From positions 704,196-719,408 of the forward strand of contig NW_019091463.1 in NCBI RefSeq assembly GCF_001949145.1: a DNA stretch of 15,213 bases. Direction: 5' to 3'. Origin of the DNA: Acanthaster planci. Taxonomy: Eukaryota > Echinodermata > Asteroidea > Valvatida > Acanthasteridae. The notes beneath the pieces were generated by a model. The model did no database searches. It was not told the origin of the DNA and saw only the letters and a list, made by a program, of their open reading frames with translations. A program made the translations under genes and the position numbers. Each line of letters opens with the position of its first letter. Positions within the stretch are counted from its first letter, which is position 1. This document shows, one piece after another, positions 1 through 8,727 of the stretch.

Positions 1-250
1 GCCTTCTTAAATCGAGTAAAGTTCGTTAGTAGAGGTCAGTGTTTTGGGTTGCTCATGTCTCTATTTATAAGTAGGTTTCTAAATTTTTTTCCATTTTTTG
101 TCGCCATGTTTCTTTTATATACTATTTTTTTTATATATAGGCCATTTATTTAAGGCGGTTGTAAATATAGCGTGTTTTTGCTTTGAACAGAGCCATTCTT
201 TAAGTAGAGGTCACGAGTTCAGGCCGAAAAAGCAAGGGGAAATCCCTTTT

Positions 251-329
251 TGTTTGTGAGTGATTGCCAGTCACGAGTTCAGATCGGGCAAGTCTCGACT
301 TGTTTGTGAGTGATTGCCAGTCACAAGTT
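251..329. repeat. direct repeat, 50-bp spacing
   Basis: A 29-base segment beginning TGTTTGTGAGTGATTGCCAG occurs at 251-279 and again at 301-329 with one difference (G/A at the position after TCAC). A shorter echo, GTCACGAGTTCAG, lies near 210-222. A second overlapping repeat family (CACRAGTTGTTTACAGC ... GGGGTCAAAAG) recurs at about 321-350 and 389-436, with a GC-rich insert in the later copy. No coding potential is evident. It looks like a locally expanded, non-coding interspersed repeat. Confidence 0.8.
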
Positions 330-364
330 GTTTACAGCTGGGGTCAAAAGTTCAAGGTCAGTGA

Positions 365-461
365 AGCGAGCAAAACGAGCGGCGCTAGTCACGAGTTGTT
401 TACAGCGAGCAAAGCGAGCTGCGCCGGGGTCAAAAGGTGAGCGAGCGTAGCGAGCGGTGCG
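365..461. repeat. three copies of an AGCGAGC-rich motif
   Basis: Three imperfect copies of a roughly 21-base motif with consensus AGCGAGC(A/G)(A/T)A(A/G)CGAGC(G/T)G(C/T)GC lie at 365-385, 404-424 and 440-461. Each contains two CGAGC cores about 9 bases apart. Function is unknown. The 14-base core of the second copy (CGAGCAAAGCGAGC) recurs inside the polymerase remnant at 14255-14268. Confidence 0.7.
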
Positions 462-793
462 TGTGATGGGTGAAAGGGGGTGAAAAGGGCGTGTGGTCCA
501 GAACCGGCTATTTCCTACTACTTCCTTCGCATTTCGCTAATCACGGTTTCAAAAACACGCACGCAATATTGCTTCATGCAAGGTTTCCGCTGGTTCCCGG
601 AAGCCCAGACCTAAACAGGGGTATTCAATCGTTCCTTTTGTTGGTAACTGCTACGCTAATTCCTGGCTGTCTATCACACTAATCTTTTATTACGCTTTGA
701 CAGTTAAACTGCTGTTTTCCCATCTTCCACGGTTGGAAGCTGGACTGGTGTACCGTTACGAATAACAATAGGACCATAAGCTACGAAGATGTT

Positions 794-950
794 GACGTGA
801 AAAGTCCGTGAAACTGCTGTGAACTAATCCGCTCCCAAGCTGATCAACTTTCCACCGTGAAAACGGGCTTACATTGCCTTCACAAAATTTCACGGTGATT
901 TATGGTAAAACTGCATTTTCACGGTGTTGAAAGTTCATAGTGTGAAACGG
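794..950. repeat. CGTGAAA/TTTCACG foldback-like patch
   Basis: GTGAAA-type words (about 796, 806, 856, 942) and inverted TTTCACGGTG words (888-897, 917-926) crowd this stretch. The clearest inverted pair is CAACTTTCCACCGTGAAAA (845-863) against the segment starting TTTTCACGGTG (916-937), with a 2-base bulge before GAAAGTT. Such arms could form a hairpin. It may be a degenerate MITE-like foldback element, but no target-site duplication was identified. Confidence 0.4.
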
Positions 951-2389
951 TATTTCCTTCTGTACATATTGGCATTGTTACATTATTATCAGTACTGATG
1001 AAGCAGTGGTCATCTGACGGCAAAAGGACTTAGCCCTATTCCACGAAATAAAGAATGAGTCAATTAAATCCACCGAATCCTTGAATTCGTATTCAACGAA
1101 TTTATAACGTTATGACAAACGTGGATGTAAAGTGTGTAGCACATCATTGACAGTGCTGCTTTCAACAGAGAGGATTTATTAAAAAAAAAAACCAGCACTT
1201 GGGTGGCCTGTCAAATTACAAAACCCAACGAAAAGACTTAAACACAGAGAGGATTATAGAGGTCAACTTATAACAACGTCAAAAGACGTCCAACGATGTT
1301 GGCGCCAGATTTCTCAAAGTCTTTCTGCATACAACACAAAGACTCAAGTCACCAAGAAGACTCATAAAAACTGCAGCCATACTGTTTCAAAATGGAAGCT
1401 GATAAGAATCAGCTGCTCTATAGACGCTCAAAGTATTATAGGTTCGTTGCCGACTTCTACATGTACATCAACGCATTCGTCCATATGCATTGAAACCTCG
1501 ACGAAATCACATCATATACCGGTATCCCTATCACGGACGATTGCATTCAGGATGGCCTCCGTTAGCTTCAATCGGTAAAAACATTGTAAATCCCGATTTT
1601 TCTTTAATTTGATATTTGTGACCTTTGCATCTGCAAGCCGATCTCATCTCCCGATAGAACATGGGCATAATAGCATAGTATGCGTCCTCCTAGCACACCC
1701 CTTCCCCGCTCCGCCCACGACCTCGGCTTTTATACAATTTCCGGCTTTCGGCCAAATCTCTTAATTTGAGACCCTTGGTCTACGGAATTACAGCTGTAAT
1801 CTGCTTCAGACCTGGAACATAATCAAACCCCTCGGTTATGTGACAAACATTTGGCTCGAAATTCATGCACTGGCCTTATTCCAGAAGTGTACACAACACA
1901 CAGCATCGATACGCTAACTCTGGTTTGCTTAATTCCCACGGCAATGCATGGTATATGGTGGCCTCAAATGGGTTTGGGATCAACCTAACTTAAACCGATT
2001 GTATATACTTATCTCAGTATATACAACAACTGCGGCTTTAATATGACCCTTAACAAGCCACACGGGCGTTCCGCCTATTTCTGTCGGACATTTTGGAAAA
2101 TAAAGCAAACATATACCCCCTATTCTCGTGAAGTCACGACAGATATTTAGATTATAGGATTAAACCTATCGTTACAAATTTACTAAGGCGAAATATGAAC
2201 AGTATGACGGAATTATGTAACTTTAACATGGTGAACAAGAAATTAAAAAGCAAGCAAAAACTAAATTAGGCACGAATGCGATTTCAAGACTTCACCTTTT
2301 CTACCAAATATAGACGTATTTATTTGATCTAAGACCCACCACTGGCAATTAATGACTGATATTTATGTTTTAATGGGCGATTGGGCATC

Positions 2390-2482
2390 TCAATCCCCAC
2401 CCCATAATCATACCCCCTCACCCACCCCTTCCGTGTCCAATCCCATCCCCATCCCCACCACACCCGAACACACACCCCTACC
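2390..2482. repeat. C-rich low-complexity tract (G-rich on minus strand)
   Basis: The plus strand is dominated by CCCC, CCCA and CACC words. The minus strand therefore has repeated GGGG/GGG runs separated by short loops, such as GGGGATGGGGATGGG and GGGGTGGGTGAGGGGG. The proline/serine/threonine-rich plus-strand frame across it (2352-2600) is best explained by base composition rather than a real gene. G-quadruplex formation on the minus strand is possible. Confidence 0.6.
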
Positions 2483-2699
2483 GATTAACGACCGTGATTC
2501 CAGGCAGAAAAGTGCACATGCCGGCACCCCACCCTCCCTCTTTTCAGTTAATATCCACTATACATGTACCTGTACTTATAAACTACAACTTTTCCAATGA
2601 ACCAAGACTGGGTTTGGATCAAATTCGTAGAAGCAACTGAACCGTGAGTGAGCAAGATGCAGAACGAAATCCGAGTCCAGACACTCAATTGGCACTCAC

Positions 2700-2752
2700 A
2701 TCAGCATATCACTGGGACGTCGAGTGTGTCGAAAGGCAGATTCTTGACGAAC
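2700..2752 (-). CDS. tentative juxtamembrane/cytoplasmic exon of the lectin-like receptor
   Basis: A strong pyrimidine-rich acceptor (TTTTCTGTTTTTACACACAG) precedes this 53-base segment, and a consensus donor GTGAGT follows at 2694-2699. It accepts the phase-0 junction left by the transmembrane exon. In that phase it reads VRQESAFRHTRRPSDML: basic, serine/threonine-containing, as expected just inside the membrane, with RRPS matching the PKA-type RRxS pattern. Without splicing, the frame stops at TGA right after. With the donor used, the next acceptor (CAG at 2637-2639) would add about 19 codons to a TAA at 2576-2578, across a very short 63-base intron. There is no homology evidence, so this rests on splice signals, phase and composition only. 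Confidence 0.4.
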
Positions 2753-3331
2753 CTGTGTGTAAAAACAGAAAACGTTGAGGGCGCAGCACATGAGCTCCAG
2801 GCAGAGTTCCAATGTCTCCCTGCAAGACGTTGATGGGGATGAGTTTTAAGGGGAAGTTTGAAAAACGCTTTCTGTGAGCATTTTGCATCTTTTCCGTTTT
2901 GCCCATACAAAATCTCACCACCTTCACTGTGAATGTCAAGCTTTTAAGTGTTGTCTCAAGCGCAGTTCAATGTAAAATTTTGATACATAGGAAAGCTTTA
3001 CGTTCATCCGTGTGCAATGAACGTTTACACCTGTCTTTGCATGCAATTTAGTCATGAGTTAATTTTATTCTTGCGCCGCAATTCGAGGCCGATGCGTTTC
3101 CAAGTAAAAGACTAATTTTTAGTCACTTTTTTAAATCAAGTTTGATGCAATCTTCCACGAGACACGTTAACAAGTCCAGACAGAACGGGGATGACAAATG
3201 CAGATAGAAGACTAAATCATCGATGTATGTCAATATCTTGCATAGCCATAATATGAATGGATTTTAAGACATCCATTTTGAGGGTCAAGTCAAGGCCAAG
3301 CTTATTAAAGTAAATGAATTTTGAAACCTAC
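2753..3331 (-). other. probable intron between TM and tail exons
   Basis: If the exon at 2700-2752 is real, this is a 579-base phase-0 intron with donor GTAGGT (3326-3331) and an acceptor preceded by a pyrimidine tract. I see no other recognisable coding segment or structured RNA in it. Confidence 0.35.
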
Positions 3332-3402
3332 CTTGACAATGATGACGGCAGCCAGTAAGCACACGAAGCAGACGCCGAGAGCGGCTACCGCAAAGATCAA
3401 AC
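3332..3402 (-). CDS. transmembrane exon of the lectin-like receptor
   Basis: This 71-base exon lies between acceptor CTAAAG (3403-3408) and donor GTAGGT (3326-3331). It enters in phase 1 and leaves in phase 0. After the split glycine codon it encodes LIFAVAALGVCFVCLLAAVI then IVK: an uninterrupted hydrophobic helix of about 22 residues with two cysteines and a terminal lysine, typical of a single-pass type I membrane protein. The phase-1 entry matches the phase-1 exits of the stalk and Ig exons, so they can join without breaking frame. The two cysteines in the helix could be palmitoylation or dimerisation sites (inference). Confidence 0.8.
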
Positions 3403-3759
3403 CTTTAGGGGAACAATACACCAACGGGTAAATTGAAAAAAAAACTCTTGGAGATAGCAAACTTACTTGTTTCGCCCCTACTAGACTCGAACTCAAGTCT
3501 GTCGTCGAAATTCGAAAATTACTTCAACCAGTATGCCACGGAACCCTTGTTCTCTATGGAATCCTCCATAGATTCTTATTCCTATACTTGTGCGTGTCGG
3601 CATTCTGGGTGTGAGCTTCAAGGAGACAATATAAACACTTCCGGTCTCTGTAAATATCTGACCCAAGACAAGTTCCAATTAAGGTAGTATGCATTAACTT
3701 TGCCTGCGTGCTATCATCTTCTTGCCATCAAATTAAACTTTTTGTCTTAGAATCTTTAC

Positions 3760-3792
3760 CTTTTTTCGTGGGCGAAACCCCCTGGTCATTTC
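3760..3792 (-). CDS. stalk micro-exon 2 (33 bp)
   Basis: A 33-base segment lies between acceptor TTTTTGCGACAG and donor GTAAAG (3754-3759), symmetric phase 1-1. With the incoming G it reads GNDQGVSPTKK and leaves a G for the next exon: a short polar stretch suited to a membrane-proximal stalk. Because it is a multiple of three it can be skipped without a frameshift, so stalk length may vary by alternative splicing (inference). The case rests on paired splice signals, matching phase and position between the Ig and TM exons. Confidence 0.65.
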
Positions 3793-4053
3793 CTGTCGCA
3801 AAAAGATTGTAAACAACGTTTACATCCAACAACTGTGATCAATGACTGGTGAAGCCAACAGGATCAAACAGATCGAGTTGTATCACTCCTTTTGAAATTC
3901 TCTTGAAAATAAATTTCAAGGTGCATTTGCCTTCCAGATAGTTTTTGTTCTGGATGCCATTCATTGTTATTTCTTCCTTTGAACGAAATTGGACAATTTA
4001 ATATTTATGCCCTTTCTAATGACATTTAAGTAAAACTGAACGAGCTCACTAAC

Positions 4054-4098
4054 CTTCAGAAACCTTGCGTGGCTGTTTGGGTGTTACGGTATTTGGAA
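4054..4098 (-). CDS. stalk micro-exon 1 (45 bp)
   Basis: A 45-base segment between acceptor TTTTTGTGTTTCTTAG (4099-4103 is the core) and donor GTTAGT (4048-4053), symmetric phase 1-1. It reads (V)PNTVTPKQPRKVSE: proline, threonine and charged residues, the expected composition of an extracellular stalk. It sits directly after the Ig exon in transcription order, and its donor hexamer is identical to that of the Ig exon. Like the other stalk exon, it could be skipped in frame. Confidence 0.7.
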
Positions 4099-4512
4099 CT
4101 AAGAAACACAAAAACATCAATTGGGTTACGAAATTCTCAACTTGGAAGTGACTGTCTAATGTTGCATCGTCAATTGTCCTGGTTGAAACTTACACTTTTG
4201 CACAATAGTTAAAATAACTGATCGATTTAAATGAACATTGGAATCGACGCTATATACGATTGGGGTGTTTTTCTTTGCAGAAATGCAGACGTTCATGAAT
4301 TTTGAAACCAGTTTTTGGATGGAACAATTTGATCCAGAGCCTTGTGTAAATGTTTTCGTTCTCCAAATCAATGGGTCTATTTAGTACACAACTGCGCGAC
4401 GTAGGCTTCGTGGCAGCTTCGTAGAATAACACACTGATTGCGTTAAGAATTTTGTTCAAAAATGTTACGACTTCACAAAATGGGCTTGCTTTTGCGAGAT
4501 ATTGTCACTAAC

Positions 4513-4812
4513 CTACAACGTGAAGATAGGTACTGTCCATCTTCGATGTGCCGATCTGCCCTATGACGGTGGTGGCGACGCACACGTAAGACCCTGTGTC
4601 ATTGTCCTGAACCTTCTCTATAGTTAGATCGTAGTCTCCTGACTCAGGTTGGTCCAGTAGGACAGTCCGGCCCTCCGGGAGCATCTCCGTACCGCTGACC
4701 TTTCGCCAAAGCACCGTGATGTCGATGGACGGCAAGTTGACATGGCAGCGCATGGTGACGGTCTCTCCACGTTCCAGTCGTTTGGGAGCATGGATTGTCA
4801 CCATCATCTCGT
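4513..4812 (-). CDS. immunoglobulin-like domain exon
   Basis: One complete Ig domain (I-set/V-like) is encoded in a single 300-base exon, phase 1-1, the classic metazoan arrangement. The acceptor ends CAAG (AG at 4813-4814) and the donor is GTTAGT (4507-4512). Landmarks in order are the B-strand cysteine (TMRCHV), the core tryptophan (VLWRKV), and the diagnostic F-strand block YDLTIEKVQDNDTGSYVCVA, holding the D-x-G-x-Y-x-C motif with the second cysteine. The domain ends STYLHVV. It would lie outside the cell, between the EGF-like module and the stalk, and probably mediates adhesion or ligand contacts. This is the most secure exon of the gene. Confidence 0.93.
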
Positions 4813-5140
4813 CTTGATAAATATGGGATAAAATGAACACAAACACGACTTTAATGATCAATCATTTTGACAACGTAGTATACGACGAATAGAGTAGGTA
4901 GTAACTAATTCCTGTCGATCAAACCACAATCGGTGTCCAAAAGTTGGGGAAAGACAAATTTTCCCAGAAATATAAGGAACTCTCCGATTGACATGATTGT
5001 TCCTTCTACTTCTCACACCGTTACCCCCAAATCCAATTCGATTTGGCCTGCAAGAAATCACTGTACATGTACATAGTTTCAGTTTGACAGATATCAAAAA
5101 GAGAGAGGGCGTAAATCAAAAAGAAAGGTCTGTCCATCAC

Positions 5141-5320
5141 CTTTGTTGCACTTCATGCCCGGGAACACCGCCTCGCAATGACACTTGCCCGTGTGCCGAC
5201 AGAGTGCACCGGAAACACACAAATATCTCGATTTGCTGCATAAGTCAAGACATTCGGGTTCCTCGTCGGATTGCCTACTGTTTTGCCCTTTCCTTGATGC
5301 CAATACACGGGATGGCCCAT
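5141..5320 (-). CDS. EGF-like domain exon
   Basis: The frame encodes a linker (GPSRVLASRKGQNSRQSDEE) followed by a cysteine-rich module with spacing C-x3-C-x6-C-x5-C-x5-C-x-C-x8-C. The last part, GKCHCEAVFPGMKC, has the canonical EGF ending C-x-C-x8-C. Seven cysteines are present, one more than a standard EGF module, so one may be unpaired or bond elsewhere. The donor is GTGATG (5135-5140) in phase 1, matching the Ig exon. The start is set by AAG at 5321-5323: the stronger CAG acceptor 9 bases earlier (exon start 5329) is in the same frame but brings in a TAA. The module lies between the lectin-like and Ig domains. Confidence 0.83.
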
Positions 5321-6073
5321 CTTAGCAAGCTGGAGAGAGAAAGGAACAGCGGTTAATTCAAAAAGACTTCTTAAATTGTTTTTAAATACTACTTTCTCTA
5401 CCAAATCTCTGCCAACGTTACCTTTAATAGATTCCACCGTGTGTTCGATTCAGTAATGAATTATGTGTCATAACCAAGCATTGATTCCTTAGGAACTGCA
5501 TGCATTCGACTGCATGTGATTAATTCGACATCCCCCGACTAAATGTTTTTGTGTATTGTGTGAACATGCATGGACAAAAATAGTAAGCTGCAAGTAAAGG
5601 ATTGGCCACATAGGCCTGAAGGCAACTGTTACATTTCTAAACGAAAGCCCGGATTTCTAATATCTTGGTAAGGATAAAGAGGGTTCTTACTCTGCAAGGC
5701 ACAAACAGTACGGAAAATGTTCGAACAGTGAACTGACATCTACCGACCGTTGGCATTCTCGTACGTGTAGTCTAGAGCTGCGCAGTGCAGCTAATCTCGC
5801 CTGGGGTCCCTATCGACGTCTTCCCATCTTTCGAAACTTTGGGGGTACGAATGGAAATCGACGATAGGTAAAATATTTCGAATATACTAATAAGGCAAGG
5901 TTGATTACAAGATAAGGTTTTGTCTGATGTCGATGTCGAAAGCTTTTGACGTGCAGAATCCGTAGGCCTGTAAGCCTGATGTTTTCCTTTTTTGAGTTAT
6001 AATGAATGCATTTTAGTGGTTGGAAGCCTAAAAGATTTCACAATCTGGTTAAATTTTGTACTCAAGACAAAAG
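5321..6073. other. intronic sequence upstream of the EGF exon
   Basis: Apart from the acceptor and its CT-rich tract (TTCCTTTCTCTCTCCAG), this stretch shows no recognisable gene, RNA or transposase. It leads into the minisatellite and is treated as part of the CTLD3-to-EGF intron of the minus-strand gene. Confidence 0.5.
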
Positions 6074-7366
6074 GTGTGGGAGGATGATTCAATAGCCCAT
6101 CCCCCACCTCAGCAAGTGTGGGAGGATGATTCAATAGCCCATCCCCCACCTCAACAAGTGTGGGAGGAGGATTCAATAGCCCATCCCCCACCTCAACAAG
6201 TGAGGCGAGGATGATTCAATAGCCCATCCCCCACCTCAACAAGTGTGGGAGGAGGATTCAATAGCCCATCCCCCACCTCAACAAGTGTGGGAGGATGATT
6301 CAATAGCCCATCCCCCACCTCTACAAGTGTGGGAGGAGGATTCAATGGCCTATCCACCACCTCAACAAGTGTGGGAGGAGGATTCAATAACCTATCCACC
6401 ACCTCAACAAGTCTGGGAGGATGATTCAATAGCCCATCCCCTACCTCAACAAGTGTGGGAGGAGGGTTCAATAGCCCATCCCCCACCTCTACAAGTGTGG
6501 GAGGAGGATTCAATGGCCTATCCACCACCTCAACAAGTGTGGAAGGAGGATTCAATAGCTTATCCACCACCTCAACAAGTGAGGAAGGATGATTCAATAG
6601 CCCATCCACCACCTCAACAATTGTGGGAGGAGGATTCAATAGGCCATCCCCCACCTCAACAAGTGTGGGAGGAGGATTCAATAGCCCATCCCCCACCTCA
6701 ACAAGTGTGGGAGGAGGATTCAATAGCCCATCCTCCACCTCTACAAGTGTGGGAGGAGGATTCAATAGCCCATCCCCCACCTCTACAAGTGTGGGAGGAG
6801 GATTCAATAGCCCATCCTCCACCTCAACAAGTGTGGGAGGAGGATTCAATAGCACATCCACCACCTCAACAAGTGTGGGAGGATTCAATAGCCCATCCCC
6901 CACTTCAACAAGTGTGGGAGGAGGATTCAATAGCCCATCCCCCACCTCAATAAGTGTGGGAGGATGATTCAATAGCCTATCCACCACCTCAACAAGTGTG
7001 GGAGCAGGATTCAATAACCTATCCACCACCTCAACAAGCCTGGGAGGATGATTCAATAGCCCATCCCCTACCTCAACAAGTGTGGGAGGAGGGTTCAATA
7101 GCCCATTCCCCACCTCTACAAGTGTGGGAGGAGGATTCAATGGCCTATCCACCACCTCAACAAGTGTGGAAGGATTATTCAATAGCCCATCCCCCACCTC
7201 AACAAGTGTGGGAGGAGGATTCAATAGCTTATCCACCACCTCAACAAGTGAGGAAAGATGATTCAATAGCCCATCCCCCACCTCAACAAGTGAGGGAGGA
7301 TGATTCGACAGCCCATTCCAACCTAAACAAGTGTTCGAGGATGATTCAATAGCCCACCCCCTCAAA
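6074..7366. repeat. 42-bp minisatellite, about 31 tandem units
   Basis: The plus-strand unit begins GTGTGGGAGGAGGATTCAAT and ends CCACCTCAACAA, 42 bases in total. Units differ at recurrent sites: GGAGGATTC/GGATGATTC, CCCATCCCCCACC/CCTATCCACCACC, CAACAA/CTACAA. One unit near 6873 is 39 bases and one near 6201 carries an extra base. Because 42 is a multiple of three, long frames stay open on both strands. The minus frame (6193-7365, 390 codons) cycles every 14 residues as VGDGLLNPPPTLVE; the plus frame cycles as VWEEDSIAHPPPQQ. With no start, splice or homology support and a position inside an intron, I read these frames as by-products of the repeat. Confidence 0.95.
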
Positions 7367-7796
7367 AAGTCGGGGAGTAGTCCCTGACCCCTCCCCCGGA
7401 ATTACGTCCACCCTGAGTTCAAATTATAAACATTTTCGGGCAATACGTAATAGAACCAATTTCCCCTCCCCCCAAAAATCTCGTACCGACTTTTCAGTGA
7501 AAGAAATTGTCCCCTTAAAGTGTGGAAGGCCCCGCCATACAACTCCACTTCATGTGTATTTACAGAAGAGGTCAACTGAGGCTTCAATGTGTTCTGTTAT
7601 CATCAGTGAACAGTCCCATGGAATTTGCGTTCTTTTACCAACGTCAAAGCCAAACGATTTATGGCAGAATGTGCAAAACCAGTTCTACATTGACTCGGAT
7701 GTGCGAACTATCAGGGCAGGGTCGCACTTGCAAACAGGACGCGGCCAGTGTTATAAACCATTCACTTAACTATAAGGGCCCATCCCCTGGGGTTCA
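7367..7796. other. intronic sequence between CTLD3 fragment and minisatellite
   Basis: Overlapping short open frames on both strands (about 60-107 codons) resemble nothing I recognise. The missing end of CTLD3 (its last cysteines) would be expected just downstream of 7797 in transcription order, but I found no segment with the right tryptophan/cysteine spacing. Confidence 0.45.
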
Positions 7797-7992
7797 GACT
7801 CCGCCTATCGCAGAAACCTTAAAGATGCCTGTCTCATTTTTATAGTCCATTCTTTTCGGGGCTAAGTTACCATGCCTACCGTACCCGTTAGGGTCCTGCG
7901 GACTGCCGTCTACCCAGTACCATGTATCATTCTGTTGGTAGTATAGCAGGCCAAGCCATACAGCGGGATGCACGTGGTGAGACAAAAAACGC
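7797..7992 (-). CDS. partial C-type lectin-like domain 3 (C-terminal half, incomplete)
   Basis: After acceptor ATAATCCAG the frame (phase 2 entry, matching the exit of 8728-8919) encodes a CTLD core: AVWLGLLYYQQNDTWYWVDG is a clear WIGL-like strand followed by the W-x-W-x-DG block. It continues through MDYKNETGIFKVSAIGG, alignable with LDYANNCAVLLKGTG of CTLD1, then reaches TGA at 7794-7796. The cysteine expected in the NCAVL position is threonine, and the final two cysteines are absent. The true exon end is uncertain: a phase-1 donor GTAACT (7865-7870) would join the EGF exon in frame but cut the homologous part, while GTCTGA at the stop is another candidate. I found no N-terminal half for this domain upstream. 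Confidence 0.75.
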
Positions 7993-8727
7993 CTGGATTA
8001 TATTAAAAAAGAAACAAGGAGGATGGATGACACATTAAATGTTATCTCTTGGGACCTTTATGCATGAATCATTTTCTACCGGGCTAATCACGTATTCTTG
8101 TCAGCAAACCTGCTCACACTGAACAAAGTGTTGCTGAAATAAGAATTTACATTCATTGCTTACAAGTATCTTGTCAAGACGTCGGTCCTGACTTCATAAA
8201 CCTTGTTGTAATGTGGATAAGGAATCTTCAGAAATTTAATTGCATGAAATCATTTGGAGGGGTTTTCTAAACATGCAGTGCGTCAGGTATGCAGCAGGTA
8301 GGTTGTCTTTTGAAATGGGTTTTTGGTTAGTTCTTCAAGATCAATGGCTTCCAGTCGGGCCTTAAATACTTCAAGTCAGGTGCTTCCTTAATGTACAAAG
8401 CGAGAATTTTTATTAGTTCAACAATCGACAATCGACAATAGTCTATTTCCATTATCGATGGGGGGAAATCTTGAATCGTTTTCATAGACAAAAAAGAGAA
8501 GAGAAAGATTAGAAAAGAGCAAAAGGGAGTGGTCGATAAAATGCCGTCAATCGTGAATCGGTGTTTTACAACAAACTACGGAAAACGATATTGTACACCT
8601 ACAACATACAGGAAGCAGAAACTCGTTCGACATGCCAATAAGTATGCTCATGCCTGTTCGATATGCAAACAATATGTTACCGCTTTGCATAATAGCAATG
8701 GCGCCACACAAGAATATTCAAACGTAC
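7993..8727 (-). other. intron between CTLD2 and CTLD3 exons
   Basis: Bounded by donor GTACGT (8722-8727) and acceptor CCAG (7993-7996), both phase 2. I looked on the minus strand for a CTLD N-terminal half (tryptophan, alanine, cysteine spacing followed by an LV-I strand) and found none. A small ATCGACA tandem lies near 8423-8436. Confidence 0.5.

Larger units (their letters stand above)
462..2575. other. no recognisable gene
   Basis: Open frames here are short (at most about 82 codons) and resemble no protein I recognise. I saw no tRNA, rRNA or transposase signature. Contents worth noting are an A10 run near 1181-1190, the CGTGAAA foldback-like patch (annotated separately) and a C-rich tract near 2390-2480. 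If the minus-strand receptor gene ends near 2580-2700, part of this stretch could be its 3' untranslated region, but I could not fix a polyadenylation site. Confidence 0.5.

Noticed and set aside
251-461. CRISPR-like array from spaced direct repeats
   Set aside because: Only two to three imperfect copies, irregular spacing and a eukaryotic context.
470-682. 70-codon plus-strand ORF near the left edge
   Set aside because: Adjacent to repeats, no homology recognised and length within chance expectation.
2352-2600. Pro/Ser/Thr-rich plus-strand ORF of 82 codons
   Set aside because: Explained by a C-rich low-complexity tract; no protein resemblance or conserved feature.
3449-3480. Possible extra receptor exon between CAG at 3481-3483 and GTAAGT at 3443-3448
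   Set aside because: Good-looking splice words, but no acceptor choice gives the phase-1 exit needed to join the TM exon.
5153-5437. 94-codon minus-strand ORF overlapping the EGF exon
   Set aside because: Different frame from the cysteine pattern; the EGF frame has the diagnostic C-x-C-x8-C and matching splice phases.
6193-7365. 390-codon minus-strand frame through the minisatellite as a real proline-rich protein
   Set aside because: The frame follows from a 42-bp repeat unit, equivalent long frames exist on the other strand, and there is no start or splice signal or non-repeat coding flank.
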